Part shown: positions 27,403 to 37,803 of the stretch, piece after piece
How positions within the stretch are numbered: position 1 is the stretch's first letter
Layout: each line of letters opens with the position of its first letter
DNA from: Cognatundibacterium aquatile
GTDB lineage: Bacteria; Pseudomonadota; Gammaproteobacteria; Burkholderiales; Burkholderiaceae_D
Direction: 5' to 3'
Assembly (NCBI RefSeq): GCF_014699135.1
Contig: NZ_JACOFT010000005.1
Coordinates: forward strand, 62,288 to 126,287
DNA: 64,000 bases
Made by a program: the position numbers and the translations under genes
Notes under the pieces: model-generated
Told to the model about the DNA's origin: nothing
Seen by the model: only the letters and a program-made list of their open reading frames with translations
Database searches by the model: none

Positions 27403-27945
27403 ATGAACATGATGCTTAGTTTAAAAAAAATATCGAGGCAGCAGTTGATTGCTGCTGGCGTGATTGTGGTTGGCATTGTGGCGGGTGCAGTCGCAGGATT
27501 TTTCTCGATTTCCGCCACCGGTCTGGTGACGCAGAACAGTGCTGACGAGCCTTCCGCGAAAGATGCTCCGTTTGTATTGCCAGCTTCTCCCCCGGTAAAA
27601 AAAGCAGTCAGTCCTGTGACAGAGGATGCGGCACAGCTGGCCGCGAAGAGTGCACAAAAAGCAGAAGAGGAATTAGCCGATCAGCGTATGTGGGAAGCAA
27701 CGGCCAAGCAGCCTTTGCCACCACGTAAAGAACCGATGACACCACCGCGCTGGCGCGTTGTCGGTATCACCTCGGTAGGATCAGTAAAAAGCGTATTGCT
27801 ATTGTTCGAAAATCAGCCAGTTACAGAGGCGAGAGGAATCGGAGATAAGCTTCCTGGTGGCGCAAAAATTGTCGACATCGCTCAAGACCATTTGAAGATT
27901 GTACTCAATGGTCAAACTATGAAATTGAATTTACGTAAGCAATGA
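27403..27945 (+). CDS. GspC/GspN-like type II secretion linker protein
   Basis: The 180-residue protein has one N-terminal membrane segment, an alanine- and proline-rich linker, and a C-terminal beta domain (residues about 115-178; WRVVGITSVGSVKSVLLLFENQ..., ending VLNGQTMKLNL). That domain resembles the homology region of GspC, which links the inner-membrane platform to the secretin. The PDZ or coiled-coil end of classical GspC is missing. The gene overlaps gspD by four bases, which supports a direct link to the secretin. Confidence 0.7.
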   Translation: MNMMLSLKKISRQQLIAAGVIVVGIVAGAVAGFFSISATGLVTQNSADEPSAKDAPFVLPASPPVKKAVSPVTEDAAQLAAKSAQKAEEELADQRMWEATAKQPLPPRKEPMTPPRWRVVGITSVGSVKSVLLLFENQPVTEARGIGDKLPGGAKIVDIAQDHLKIVLNGQTMKLNLRKQ

Positions 27946-30473
27946 AAAAATTTCCTTTTGGCCGTCATGGCAATAAATCTTTGTACAGCGCCTGGCCCGT
28001 TTCTGCGTTGGGACTGTTGCTGGCATTGAGCGGATGTGTAGATACGAAACTGGTTGTGCCTAAACGTATCGACTTTGAACGCAGCCCTCAGACTGACGCT
28101 GCATCTTTGCTCGGTGAGCAGCAGATGAAGCGGACGTATTCTGAGACGGATACGCCGAAAATGCCAGCGACGATCAGTGGTGAAAAACGGCCAGTGCAAA
28201 ATCAGGCTGCTCCTGCCAATGACAAAGCTGATCTGACGGTTTCTTTCGATCAGATGCCTTTACCGACCTTCATTCAGGCAGTTTATGGCAGTGTGCTGAA
28301 AGCAAATTATTCTATGGACGGCGCGGTGGCAGCGCGTACCGATCTGGTAACTTTTCATATTCCTCAGCCAACGACGAATGCTGAATTATCGCGTTTGTCA
28401 CGCATGCTGTTGAAGAGTTATGGCGTTGCTGTACAAGATTTTGGTGGTGTGGTTCGTATCGTGCCTGACAATGCTTCCAGTAGTTACTCACCAGCGATAC
28501 GGCGTGGTCGTGCCAGCCCGGAGACGCCGCAGAGTCTGCGCCCGGTATTTCATTATGTTGAGCTGGATGCTGTGCGGGTGAATGACTTCAGTAGTTTGCT
28601 TAAGACCATGTTTGGCGCCAAGATTCAGACTACTGACGACCTGGCGAAAAATGCGATTCTGATCAGTGGTCAGCCGGACGATGTCGCTGCGGCGATGGAA
28701 GTAATACAGGTATTTGACCAACCGTCCATGCGTGGTCAACGCACCAAGCGCGTCAGCCCGGTATTCTGGACAGCCGAAGAATTCAGTAAACGTCTGGTGG
28801 AAGTTCTGAGTGCAGAAGGCTATGCCGCCAGCACCAGCGTTGGTGCAGGTACGCCAATCCTGATACTGCCGATTCCACCGATTAACAGCGTGATTATTTT
28901 CTCTTCGTCTGAAACGGTGATGAATCACGCTTTGCAGTGGTCCAAAGAACTGGATAAGCCCTCTGAGAGTCAAGCTGGAGGTGCTTTCTTCACCTACCCA
29001 GTAAAATATGCTGATGCGCAGGCACTGGCGAAAACCTTGTCTGAACTGATAGGCGGTTCAACTTCATCCACAGTGCCGGCAGCCACCGGAACCGGTGCGA
29101 ACGCAGCGGCAACTGCTACGGCAGCAGCATCAGGAAATCGCGGCGGCTCTAAAATTGTTGTCAACAATGCGACTAATAGCCTGATTATTCAGGGTGGTGG
29201 CGCTGATCAGTATCGCCAGTGGATGGCATTATTGGCTGAGCTTGATAAACCGAGCAAATCAGCACTGATCGACGTGATGGTGGCCGAAGTGACCGCCGGA
29301 ACCAGTAATTCGCTTGGTGTTGACTGGAGCGTAAAGAATGGCACACCGCTTTCCGGAGCTTTGCCGATGAGTAAGCTGGGCTCCAGTGGCTTGGCATTCA
29401 GCTTTCTGAATTCCGCACACTCCATGCGGGCCGATGTCACCGCATTGGCAAGCAAAAGTGATGCGCAGATTTTATCCAGCCCTAAACTGATGGCCAGAAA
29501 TGGTGAGACTGCAACGATACAGGTGGCAGATGAAGTGCCAATCCTGACCAGTACCACCACTACACCGGGTGTGCTCACTGGTTCCACAACCACAAACACT
29601 GTGCAATATCGTACGGCGGGTATGATTTTGAAGGTTCGCCCTATTATTAATTCCGGTAGCCGTATCGATCTCGATATTTCACAGGAAGTCAGTAATGTGA
29701 AATCACTGACCAGCGGCGCGATCACATCACCAACGATAGGTACCCGCAAAGTAGATACCAAACTGACGCTGCGTGACGGTAGTACGGTGATGTTGGCTGG
29801 GTTAATTTCCAACGACAACAATTCCTCCGATGGTGGTGTGCCATTGTTGAAAGACATACCGGGTATAGGTAGTTTGTTTAAGAACGAAAGCATGAATAAG
29901 AATAAGAAGGAATTAATTATTCTTATCACGCCTTATATTATCAACGATGATTTTGAAGCCGAATCGATCACCAATGCTTTCCAGTCGACACTGGGTGATT
30001 GGGCGCGGGATTTGAAATCAAATGCCGATATGACCCGCTTGCGTCGTCCGCCTAGTCTGGAAAATGCGAAGCCGGCAGTAGAAGTTCCGGCCCTGACTCG
30101 CGATACAAAATTGGTAAAACCAATGACAGAAGTGGTACCGTCATCTGAACCTCAGGTGTCTTTGCCTGCGACTTCTGTTGAGCCGTCTGTGACAACACCG
30201 GCAGCGGTAGTGAAAGACGCGCCGAAGAAACCTGACGCGGATGAGCTTGGTGGTGTGATCATGAGTAAGCCTGTTCCTGCTCCAGTGCAAAATCCGGCTT
30301 CAACGACAAGTGCTGCCGGGCAGGACAAATCAGGTGCTAAACCAGCGGTCAAGCCAGCACCGGTCAATAAGCCTTCGAACGTCGTGATGCCGCCGATTCC
30401 AGGTGCGAAACTCGTTGAAGATCCTGAGCTTCTGGAAGAGTTGCGCCGTGCAGCCGGTTTGCCAAAACGCTGA
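27942..30473 (+). CDS. gspD: Type II secretion secretin GspD
   Basis: This 843-residue outer-membrane secretin begins with a lipobox (LALSGC, Cys near 31), so it is probably a lipoprotein. N0-N3 domains (about 80-450) are followed by the secretin core, with VPILTSTTTTPG, the valley VQYRTAGMILKVRP and VPLLKDIPGIGSLFKNES. A proline-, lysine- and valine-rich tail of about 150 residues follows and may bind a pilotin. It is the last gene of the plus-strand secretion run. Confidence 0.93.
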   Translation: MKKFPFGRHGNKSLYSAWPVSALGLLLALSGCVDTKLVVPKRIDFERSPQTDAASLLGEQQMKRTYSETDTPKMPATISGEKRPVQNQAAPANDKADLTVSFDQMPLPTFIQAVYGSVLKANYSMDGAVAARTDLVTFHIPQPTTNAELSRLSRMLLKSYGVAVQDFGGVVRIVPDNASSSYSPAIRRGRASPETPQSLRPVFHYVELDAVRVNDFSSLLKTMFGAKIQTTDDLAKNAILISGQPDDVAAAMEVIQVFDQPSMRGQRTKRVSPVFWTAEEFSKRLVEVLSAEGYAASTSVGAGTPILILPIPPINSVIIFSSSETVMNHALQWSKELDKPSESQAGGAFFTYPVKYADAQALAKTLSELIGGSTSSTVPAATGTGANAAATATAAASGNRGGSKIVVNNATNSLIIQGGGADQYRQWMALLAELDKPSKSALIDVMVAEVTAGTSNSLGVDWSVKNGTPLSGALPMSKLGSSGLAFSFLNSAHSMRADVTALASKSDAQILSSPKLMARNGETATIQVADEVPILTSTTTTPGVLTGSTTTNTVQYRTAGMILKVRPIINSGSRIDLDISQEVSNVKSLTSGAITSPTIGTRKVDTKLTLRDGSTVMLAGLISNDNNSSDGGVPLLKDIPGIGSLFKNESMNKNKKELIILITPYIINDDFEAESITNAFQSTLGDWARDLKSNADMTRLRRPPSLENAKPAVEVPALTRDTKLVKPMTEVVPSSEPQVSLPATSVEPSVTTPAAVVKDAPKKPDADELGGVIMSKPVPAPVQNPASTTSAAGQDKSGAKPAVKPAPVNKPSNVVMPPIPGAKLVEDPELLEELRRAAGLPKR

Positions 30474-30503
30474 TATGAAGATCTGAAGTTTAAGCACAAA
30501 TAA

Positions 30504-30533
30504 AAAAAGGATGCCGTTTGGCATCCTTTTTTT
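30504..30533. terminator. Bidirectional terminator between gspD and pyrE
   Basis: GGATGCC and GGCATCC pair around a GTTT loop, with runs of A before and seven T residues after. It can end both the plus-strand secretion transcript and the minus-strand gat-pyrE transcript. Confidence 0.93.
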
Positions 30534-30577
30534 ATTCCTGCGACAGTTGATTGTTCTTCGTGTTGATCACACCAGAC

Positions 30578-31243
30578 TCAGATGGCTCCGTAACGCTGGC
30601 GGTAGGCCGCAACCGCATCTTTGTGCTGGGTCAGTTGAGTATCCGCGCCTTCTGCGGACAGGTAGTCAAACAAGTCATTCAGATTACCGATAGAGACGAC
30701 AGGCATGTTGTAAGTCTGACTTACTTCCTGCACTGCGGACTGTGCAGAGAGGGCATCATCCTTGCCGGAGCGCTCCATACGGTCGAGTGCGATCAGCACG
30801 GCGCATGGCGTAGCACCTGCCGCACGTATCATTTCCACCGATTCACGCACGGAAGTCCCGGCAGAAATCACGTCGTCGATGATGACGACTTTGCCTTTCA
30901 GTTCAGCGCCGACAATGGTGCCGCCTTCACCGTGGTCTTTGGCCTCCTTGCGATTGTAGGCAAATGGCACGTTACGACCCCGCGCTGCCAGCGCGACGGC
31001 AGTAGCACTGGCCAGCGTGATGCCTTTGTAGGCAGGGCCGAACAGCATGTCGAATTCGACGCCGGAATTAATCAGGGTGTCCGCATAAAATGCAGCCAGT
31101 TTGCCGAGATTAGCGCCGTCATTAAACAAGCCTGCGTTAAAAAAATACGGGGAATTACGTCCGGCTTTGGTGACAAAATCACCGAAGCGGATGACGCCGG
31201 CATTGACTGAAAATGCAATAAATTCTTGTCTTAAATTGCTCAA
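30578..31243 (-). CDS. pyrE: Orotate phosphoribosyltransferase
   Basis: This 221-residue enzyme joins orotate to PRPP to make OMP in pyrimidine synthesis. The PRPP loop VVIIDDVISAGTS and the blocks SPYFFNAG and FGPAYKGITLA are typical of PyrE. It lies 34 bases downstream of gatB on the minus strand and probably shares its transcript. Confidence 0.95.
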   Translation of the reverse strand: MSNLRQEFIAFSVNAGVIRFGDFVTKAGRNSPYFFNAGLFNDGANLGKLAAFYADTLINSGVEFDMLFGPAYKGITLASATAVALAARGRNVPFAYNRKEAKDHGEGGTIVGAELKGKVVIIDDVISAGTSVRESVEMIRAAGATPCAVLIALDRMERSGKDDALSAQSAVQEVSQTYNMPVVSIGNLNDLFDYLSAEGADTQLTQHKDAVAAYRQRYGAI

Positions 31244-31277
31244 AATAGTCTCACTTGATTAATTGGGGATTGCGCAA

Positions 31278-32738
31278 TCAGCCTGCCAGCTTTTTCTTCA
31301 GCAATTCATTGACCTGCGCTGGATTGCCTTTGCCTTTGGTTGCTTTCATCGCCTGACCGACCAGCGAGTTGAATGCTTTTTCTTTCCCCGCCCGGTATTC
31401 ATCGACCGATTGCTGATTCGCTGCCATCACTTCATCGATAATTTTTTCGAGTGCGCCGACATCGGAAATTTGTTTCAAGCCTTTTGCTTCAATCACCTGA
31501 TCGGCCAGATTGACGTCTACCGATGGTGCTTGCCACATTGCTGCAAACACTTCCTTGGCAATTTTGTTCGAGATCGTGCCATCGGCAATGCGTTGCAACA
31601 GCACTGCCAGTTGCGCTGCGCTGACCGGGATGGCGCTGATATCAACGCCTTCACGGTTGAGCGTGGACGCAACATCGCCCATCATCATATTTGCTGCAGG
31701 TTTTGCCTGAGCGACGCCAGCCGCTTGTACGACGGCTTCAAAATAGGTTGCGATACCTTTTGATTGCGTCAGGATAGTGGCATCGTATTCAGGTAAGCCG
31801 AATTGCTCAATGAAGCGCTGGCGCATTGCCGACGGCAGCTCTGGCATGGTGGCGCGCACTTGCTCGACCCACTCACGGCTGATTTTCAGTGGCGGCAAAT
31901 CCGGGTCAGGAAAATAGCGATAATCCTGTGAGTCTTCCTTGCTACGCATAGAGCGTGTTTCTTTGCGGTCAGGATCATATAAACGGGTTTCCTGCACCAC
32001 GGTGCCGCCGTCTTCTATCAATTCAATCTGACGACGCACTTCGATATTGATCGCTTCTTCGAGAAAGCGAAACGAGTTCAGATTCTTGATTTCGCAGCGT
32101 GTGCCGAATTCTTTCTGACCGACCGGACGCACGGAAACGTTGGCGTCGCAACGGAAAGAGCCTTCCTGCATATTGCCATCACAGATATCCAGCCACATTA
32201 CCAGCGAGTGCAATGCCTTTGCATAAGCGACCGCTTCGGTGGCACTGCGCATGACCGGTTCCGTGACGATTTCCAGCAAGGGCGTGCCTGCGCGATTGAG
32301 GTCGATGCCTGTCATGCCCTGATAATCTTCGTGCAGGGATTTACCGGCATCTTCTTCCAGATGTGCACGGGTCAGCTCAATGACTTTGACTTCGGATTTA
32401 CCATCTTTCTCCACCACGCACGACACAGTCCCCCCCTGAACCACGGGGATTTCAAACTGACTGATCTGATAGCCTTTAGGCAGATCGGGATAAAAATAGT
32501 TTTTACGGGCGAAGATCGATTCCGGCGCGACGACCGCGCCGACAGCGAGACCAAACTGAATCGCTTTTTCTACCGCACCTTTGTTCATCACCGGCAAGAC
32601 GCCCGGCAATGCCAGATCGACAGGGCTGGCCTGGGTATTAGGTTCTGCGCCAAATTGAATTGAAGAACCGCTGAATATCTTGGAGTTTGTTTTGAGTTGC
32701 GCGTGCGTCTCAAAACCAATAACGACTTCCCATTGCAT
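31278..32738 (-). CDS. gatB: Aspartyl/glutamyl-tRNA amidotransferase subunit B
   Basis: GatB binds mischarged Glu-tRNA(Gln) or Asp-tRNA(Asn) and phosphorylates the side chain for amidation. N-terminal [12 protein letters not shown], the zinc and kinase region with [14 protein letters not shown], and a C-terminal YqeY-like domain are present; length 486 residues. The ATG at 32738 is six bases after AGGA; the longer frame from 32795 is not supported. It follows gatA at a distance of 115 bases, which contain a perfect hairpin. Confidence 0.95.
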   Translation of the reverse strand: MQWEVVIGFETHAQLKTNSKIFSGSSIQFGAEPNTQASPVDLALPGVLPVMNKGAVEKAIQFGLAVGAVVAPESIFARKNYFYPDLPKGYQISQFEIPVVQGGTVSCVVEKDGKSEVKVIELTRAHLEEDAGKSLHEDYQGMTGIDLNRAGTPLLEIVTEPVMRSATEAVAYAKALHSLVMWLDICDGNMQEGSFRCDANVSVRPVGQKEFGTRCEIKNLNSFRFLEEAINIEVRRQIELIEDGGTVVQETRLYDPDRKETRSMRSKEDSQDYRYFPDPDLPPLKISREWVEQVRATMPELPSAMRQRFIEQFGLPEYDATILTQSKGIATYFEAVVQAAGVAQAKPAANMMMGDVASTLNREGVDISAIPVSAAQLAVLLQRIADGTISNKIAKEVFAAMWQAPSVDVNLADQVIEAKGLKQISDVGALEKIIDEVMAANQQSVDEYRAGKEKAFNSLVGQAMKATKGKGNPAQVNELLKKKLAG

Positions 32739-32808
32739 AATCATTCCTTGTTTCGTTGTTGCATGTGGTGTCAGCAAATGCGCGACACACTTCATCCATC
32801 AATCGGAT

Positions 32809-32844
32809 GCTGTCGCTGACACAGGTTGCTGTGTCAGCGACAGC
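32809..32844. repeat. Perfect 16-bp hairpin between gatA and gatB
   Basis: GCTGTCGCTGACACAG and CTGTGTCAGCGACAGC form a fully paired 16-bp stem around a GTTG loop. No T run follows it on the minus strand, so it is not a standard terminator. It may be an RNA processing or stabilising element that sets the gatA-to-gatB ratio, or an attenuator. It could also be a short palindromic repeat; no second copy is seen in the window. Confidence 0.75.
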
Positions 32845-32853
32845 AATGTTTGC

Positions 32854-34308
32854 TTATTCCGGTGCGCGTTGATGCCAGTCAGTGACTTGCTGATACTGAT
32901 GCGCGACATTCAATAAACGTGCTTCATCAAAGTAATTGCCTATCAGTTGCAAGCCGACCGGACGTTTTGCATTTTTATCGCCTTGCCCAAAACCGCAAGG
33001 GATGGACATGCCTGGCAAACCGGCAAGACTGGTCGATAAAGTAAAAATATCGGCCAGATAGTTAGCGACCGGATCATCGGATTTTGAACCCAGATCCCAG
33101 GCAACTGTCGGTGCTACTGGCCCCATAATCACATCGCATTTTTCAAAGGCGGCCGCAAAATCCTGTGCAATCAGGCGGCGGATTTTTTGTGCTTGCAAAT
33201 AGTAGGCATCGTAGTAACCGTGCGATAAAACATAGGCACCGACCAGAATACGGCGTTTCACTTCCTCACCAAAACCTTCGGTACGCGATTTTTTGTACAT
33301 GTCGTTGAGGTCTTTGTAGTCGGCGGCGCGGTGGCCGTAACGTACACCATCAAAACGGCTCAGATTCGATGACGCTTCTGCTGGCGCAATGACGTAATAG
33401 ACCGGAATCGATAACTCAGTTTTTGGCAGCGAGATATCAACCAGTGTCGCGCCAAGTTTTTCGTATTCGGCGAGTGCCGCACGTACCGCCTGTTCCACAT
33501 CCGGGGCCAGACCTTCACCGAAAAATTCTTTCGGTACGCCAATACGCAGACCTTGGATTGATTTGTTCAGATCACGATTGAAATCTTCCGGTTTGCGATC
33601 GAGCGAGGTGGAATCTTTTTCGTCAAAGCCGACCATGGCGTTGAGCAACAGGCCGCAGTCTTCGGCTGTCTGCGCAATCGGTCCGCCCTGATCGAGCGAT
33701 GAAGCAAACGCGATCATGCCGTAACGGGAAACGCTGCTGTAAGTCGGTTTGATACCGGTGACGCCGCAAAAGGCGGCTGGCTGGCGAATCGAGCCGCCGG
33801 TATCTGTACCGCTGGCTGCGGGTGTCAGGCGAGCTGCGATCGCGGCAGCAGAACCGCCGGACGAACCGCCAGGAACCGCGGTTTTATCCCATGGATTTTT
33901 GACTGCACCAAAATACGAGTTTTCATTCGCTGAACCCATCGCGAATTCATCGCAATTCAGTTTGCCCAGTGTGACCATGCCTGCTTCAGCCAGTTTTGTG
34001 ACGACCGTTGCATCGAATGGGCTGACATAGTTTTCCAGCATGCGTGAACCTGCAGTAGAGCGCAGATTTTTTGTTACAAAAATATCTTTATGAGCGATGG
34101 GGATGCCGGTCAGCGCGGTGGCATCGCCATTGGCAAGGCGTACATCGGCAGCGGCTGCCTGTTGCAGCGTCAGTGCCGGATCGACATGCAGAAATGCATT
34201 CAGATCACTGGCGGCGATACGTTGCAGAAAGTGCTGGGCGAGTTCAGTCGCGGAGATCTGCTTGCTATGCAGCAGTGCGGATAATTGGGCAAGAGTTTTG
34301 GTATGCAT
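32854..34308 (-). CDS. gatA: Aspartyl/glutamyl-tRNA amidotransferase subunit A
   Basis: GatA is the amidase that releases ammonia from glutamine for the GatCAB complex. The amidase signature carries the Ser-cisSer-Lys triad: the Lys in IAHKDIF, cis-Ser in [15 protein letters not shown] and the nucleophile Ser in the same loop, with [11 protein letters not shown] before it. The ATG at 34308 ([13 protein letters not shown]) follows GGAAAAG and gives 484 residues; the longer open frame from 34461 runs over gatC and is rejected. It is the second gene of the gatCAB run. Confidence 0.95.
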   Translation of the reverse strand: MHTKTLAQLSALLHSKQISATELAQHFLQRIAASDLNAFLHVDPALTLQQAAAADVRLANGDATALTGIPIAHKDIFVTKNLRSTAGSRMLENYVSPFDATVVTKLAEAGMVTLGKLNCDEFAMGSANENSYFGAVKNPWDKTAVPGGSSGGSAAAIAARLTPAASGTDTGGSIRQPAAFCGVTGIKPTYSSVSRYGMIAFASSLDQGGPIAQTAEDCGLLLNAMVGFDEKDSTSLDRKPEDFNRDLNKSIQGLRIGVPKEFFGEGLAPDVEQAVRAALAEYEKLGATLVDISLPKTELSIPVYYVIAPAEASSNLSRFDGVRYGHRAADYKDLNDMYKKSRTEGFGEEVKRRILVGAYVLSHGYYDAYYLQAQKIRRLIAQDFAAAFEKCDVIMGPVAPTVAWDLGSKSDDPVANYLADIFTLSTSLAGLPGMSIPCGFGQGDKNAKRPVGLQLIGNYFDEARLLNVAHQYQQVTDWHQRAPE

Positions 34309-34327
34309 AGAATCTTTTCCGGGAAGC

Positions 34328-34630
34328 TTATTCAATGACCTTAGGTACCAGATACAGGCCGTCCTGAGTTGCCGGTGCTGGCTTTTGGTATTCGTCGCGA
34401 TGATTGGTTTCAGTAACCACATCGTCACGCAGGCGCAGCGCGAGTTCGGGTAACAGGGCACCGATAGGGTGGCTCAGTGGTGCAACGCCAGTGGTATCAA
34501 CGGCTTTTAATTGTTCCGCCAGTAAAAAAATACCATTCAGCTTATCAAGCGTGGAATTCGCCTCGGACTCGGAAACTTCAAGCTTTGCCAGATTCGCGAT
34601 GCGGGTAACATCATTAAGTGTCAGTGACAT
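34328..34630 (-). CDS. gatC: Aspartyl/glutamyl-tRNA amidotransferase subunit C
   Basis: This 100-residue helper subunit holds GatA and GatB together. The N-terminal block [16 protein letters not shown] and the C-terminal LRLRDDVV with [13 protein letters not shown] are typical of GatC. It heads the minus-strand run, divergent from mreB, and ends 19 bases before gatA. Confidence 0.93.
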   Translation of the reverse strand: MSLTLNDVTRIANLAKLEVSESEANSTLDKLNGIFLLAEQLKAVDTTGVAPLSHPIGALLPELALRLRDDVVTETNHRDEYQKPAPATQDGLYLVPKVIE

Positions 34631-34770
34631 GATTTAAGGGCGCGGCAAGGCGCAAAAGGGTGTCAAAAATAATGCAAAAATATACAAATTCCGATACTGA
34701 ATTTTTAGGTGTTGGTATCGAGTAAATTTAAGAAGATTATAAGGTAGAATGGCGGGTTAATGCCCTATAA

Positions 34771-35961
<1,191 letters not shown>

Positions 35962-36113
35962 AACTCTGAACCAGGCGGGGTGGTATATCACCTCGCCTAT
36001 GCAGATCAGAGTATGAGCAATACGATCCGGCGAGGCATGAAACCACAATGTATGTGTCTGTGAATGTAATTCATTGTCTTGTCGGTAGGACGCATCAGTT
36101 CTGCAGGTAGCAG

Positions 36114-36144
36114 AGTCGGCATTTATGTCGGCTTTTTGTTTTTT
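36114..36144 (+). terminator. Partial terminator or attenuator between mreB and mreC
   Basis: AGTCGGCAT and ATGTCGGCT form a 9-bp stem with two G-U pairs and a tight loop, followed by TTTTTGTTTTTT. An earlier 12-bp hairpin at 35973-35998 has no T run. The structure probably lets most transcripts stop after mreB, giving more MreB than MreC/D. Confidence 0.7.
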
Positions 36145-36210
36145 GAGCGCATGCACATAGCCCAGGCTTCTGCTGTGGATAGGTAACCGGTTTCTGACGA
36201 TTGATATAGT

Positions 36211-37230
36211 ATGGATTACAGTCCGCCACCCCTCTTTAAACAAGGTGCATCTGCACGTGTCAGAGCCGTTTTTTTTACCGTTTTTGCGGTTTTCCTGCTG
36301 GTCGTTGATTCCCGTCTGAATACCTTAACGTTTGCCCGCCAGGTATTAGGAACGGTGTTGTACCCAGCACAAATGATGGCAGTGATTCCTGCCGACATTG
36401 CGCGGCGGGTGTCACATTATTTTGTGACGCAGACAGATCTCGAAAAAGAGAATTCCCGCCTGAAACGCCAGCAAATCATCAATGCAGATTCTTTGCAGAA
36501 AACTGCTCAGCTCCAGTCGGAAAATAATCATTTGCGTAACCTGCTTGGTGCACGTGAACGGTTGCCAGTGAAGTCAGTTCTTGCTGAAATTATTTATGAT
36601 GCCCGCGATGCCTCAACCAAAAAAGTCATCGTTGACCGGGGTATCAAAGATGGTGTTGCACTGGGCCAGCCAGTTATTGATGATCTCGGTGTGGTGGGGC
36701 AGGTCACAAGAGTTTTTCCATTCACGGCTGAAGTGACATTGTTGTCCGATAAAAATCAGGCGATTCCGGTGCAGATACTCAGAAATGGTTTGCGCAGTGT
36801 GGCGTATGGACGCGGCAAGTCATCCTACCTTGATATGCGCCTGACCTCGAATGCAGATGTCAAAGTGGGTGATCAGCTTGTGACTTCAGGTATCGATGGT
36901 ATTTATCCCGCCGGACTGGCGGTAGCGAATGTCGTGCAAGTCGAAAATAAGGCGACGACCACTCTGGAAAACATTTTATGTGCTCCGGTCGCTGGCATAG
37001 ACAAGAATAAGCAATTGTTGATTCTGCAGGTGTCGACGACCAATCTGCCGCGTCCTGACACCGAAGATGTACGGGCGAAAAAAGAAAAATTCAATCGCAA
37101 AGTAACGCGTGACACTGCGCCGCCTGGAAGTGATGTGAAACCGGTCGATCATCAGGCAATCACGCAGACCGACATGAAAGACGCGGTAAAGGAAGTGAAA
37201 CCTGAAGATAAAAAGGATGCCACAAAATGA
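36211..37230 (+). CDS. mreC: Rod-shape protein MreC
   Basis: The 339-residue protein has one N-terminal membrane helix (about residues 16-35), a coiled-coil stretch (LEKENSRLKRQQ..., about 70-112) and the periplasmic beta domain with KKVIVDRGIKDGV and VTSGIDGIYPAGL. MreC links MreB-directed synthesis to PBP2. The C-terminal 50 residues are lysine- and aspartate-rich and not conserved. It overlaps mreD by four bases. Confidence 0.93.
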   Translation: MDYSPPPLFKQGASARVRAVFFTVFAVFLLVVDSRLNTLTFARQVLGTVLYPAQMMAVIPADIARRVSHYFVTQTDLEKENSRLKRQQIINADSLQKTAQLQSENNHLRNLLGARERLPVKSVLAEIIYDARDASTKKVIVDRGIKDGVALGQPVIDDLGVVGQVTRVFPFTAEVTLLSDKNQAIPVQILRNGLRSVAYGRGKSSYLDMRLTSNADVKVGDQLVTSGIDGIYPAGLAVANVVQVENKATTTLENILCAPVAGIDKNKQLLILQVSTTNLPRPDTEDVRAKKEKFNRKVTRDTAPPGSDVKPVDHQAITQTDMKDAVKEVKPEDKKDATK

Positions 37231-37745
37231 ATCAGCCCCATTACATTTTGTTGCCAGTTAATTCGCTGTTTATTGCGTTTAGTTTTATTGCTGCTTTTTT
37301 TCTGAATTTTTTACCTTGGGGTGGCATCGCTGGCGTGCCGGACTTTGTTGCCCTGGTATTGGTTTTCTGGAGTATTCATCAGCCGCTCAAGGTTGGCATC
37401 GGTGTCGCTTTTGCGATGGGGCTGGTGATGGATGTGCATGATGCAATTTATCTTGGTGAAAACGCGCTGGCATATACCTTGTTGTCGTATTTTGCGATCA
37501 CCATACACCGGCGCGTATTGTGGTTTCATCCTGTGACTCAGTGCCTGCATGTATTTCCGTTATTCCTGTTTGTACAAGGATTGCAGACGGGCGTCCGGCT
37601 GTTGATCGCACCAGAGGCACATTTTCCAGGCTGGTTGTATTTCTCTCAGAGTCTGGTGACGACATTGTTGTGGCCGGTAGCAACGCTGATTTTGCTGGCG
37701 CCACAACGACGTGCCATCGATAAAGACCATAATCGTCCTATCTGA
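37227..37745 (+). CDS. mreD: Rod-shape protein MreD
   Basis: This 172-residue integral membrane protein has about five hydrophobic helices and the MreD-like block GVAFAMGLVMDVHDAIYLGENALAY near residues 58-80. It partners MreC in the elongasome. It begins in an ATGA overlap with mreC and is followed by mrdA after 58 bases. Confidence 0.92.
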   Translation: MNQPHYILLPVNSLFIAFSFIAAFFLNFLPWGGIAGVPDFVALVLVFWSIHQPLKVGIGVAFAMGLVMDVHDAIYLGENALAYTLLSYFAITIHRRVLWFHPVTQCLHVFPLFLFVQGLQTGVRLLIAPEAHFPGWLYFSQSLVTTLLWPVATLILLAPQRRAIDKDHNRPI

Positions 37746-37803
37746 ACCGCTGCGGACGTGCGTCAATAGTGTGCCGCATGTTGCTGAGTAAATTTAAGAA
37801 ATC

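Noticed and set aside
35973-35998. First hairpin after mreB as a terminator
   Set aside because: The stem is good but no T run follows, so it is mentioned only with the second hairpin.
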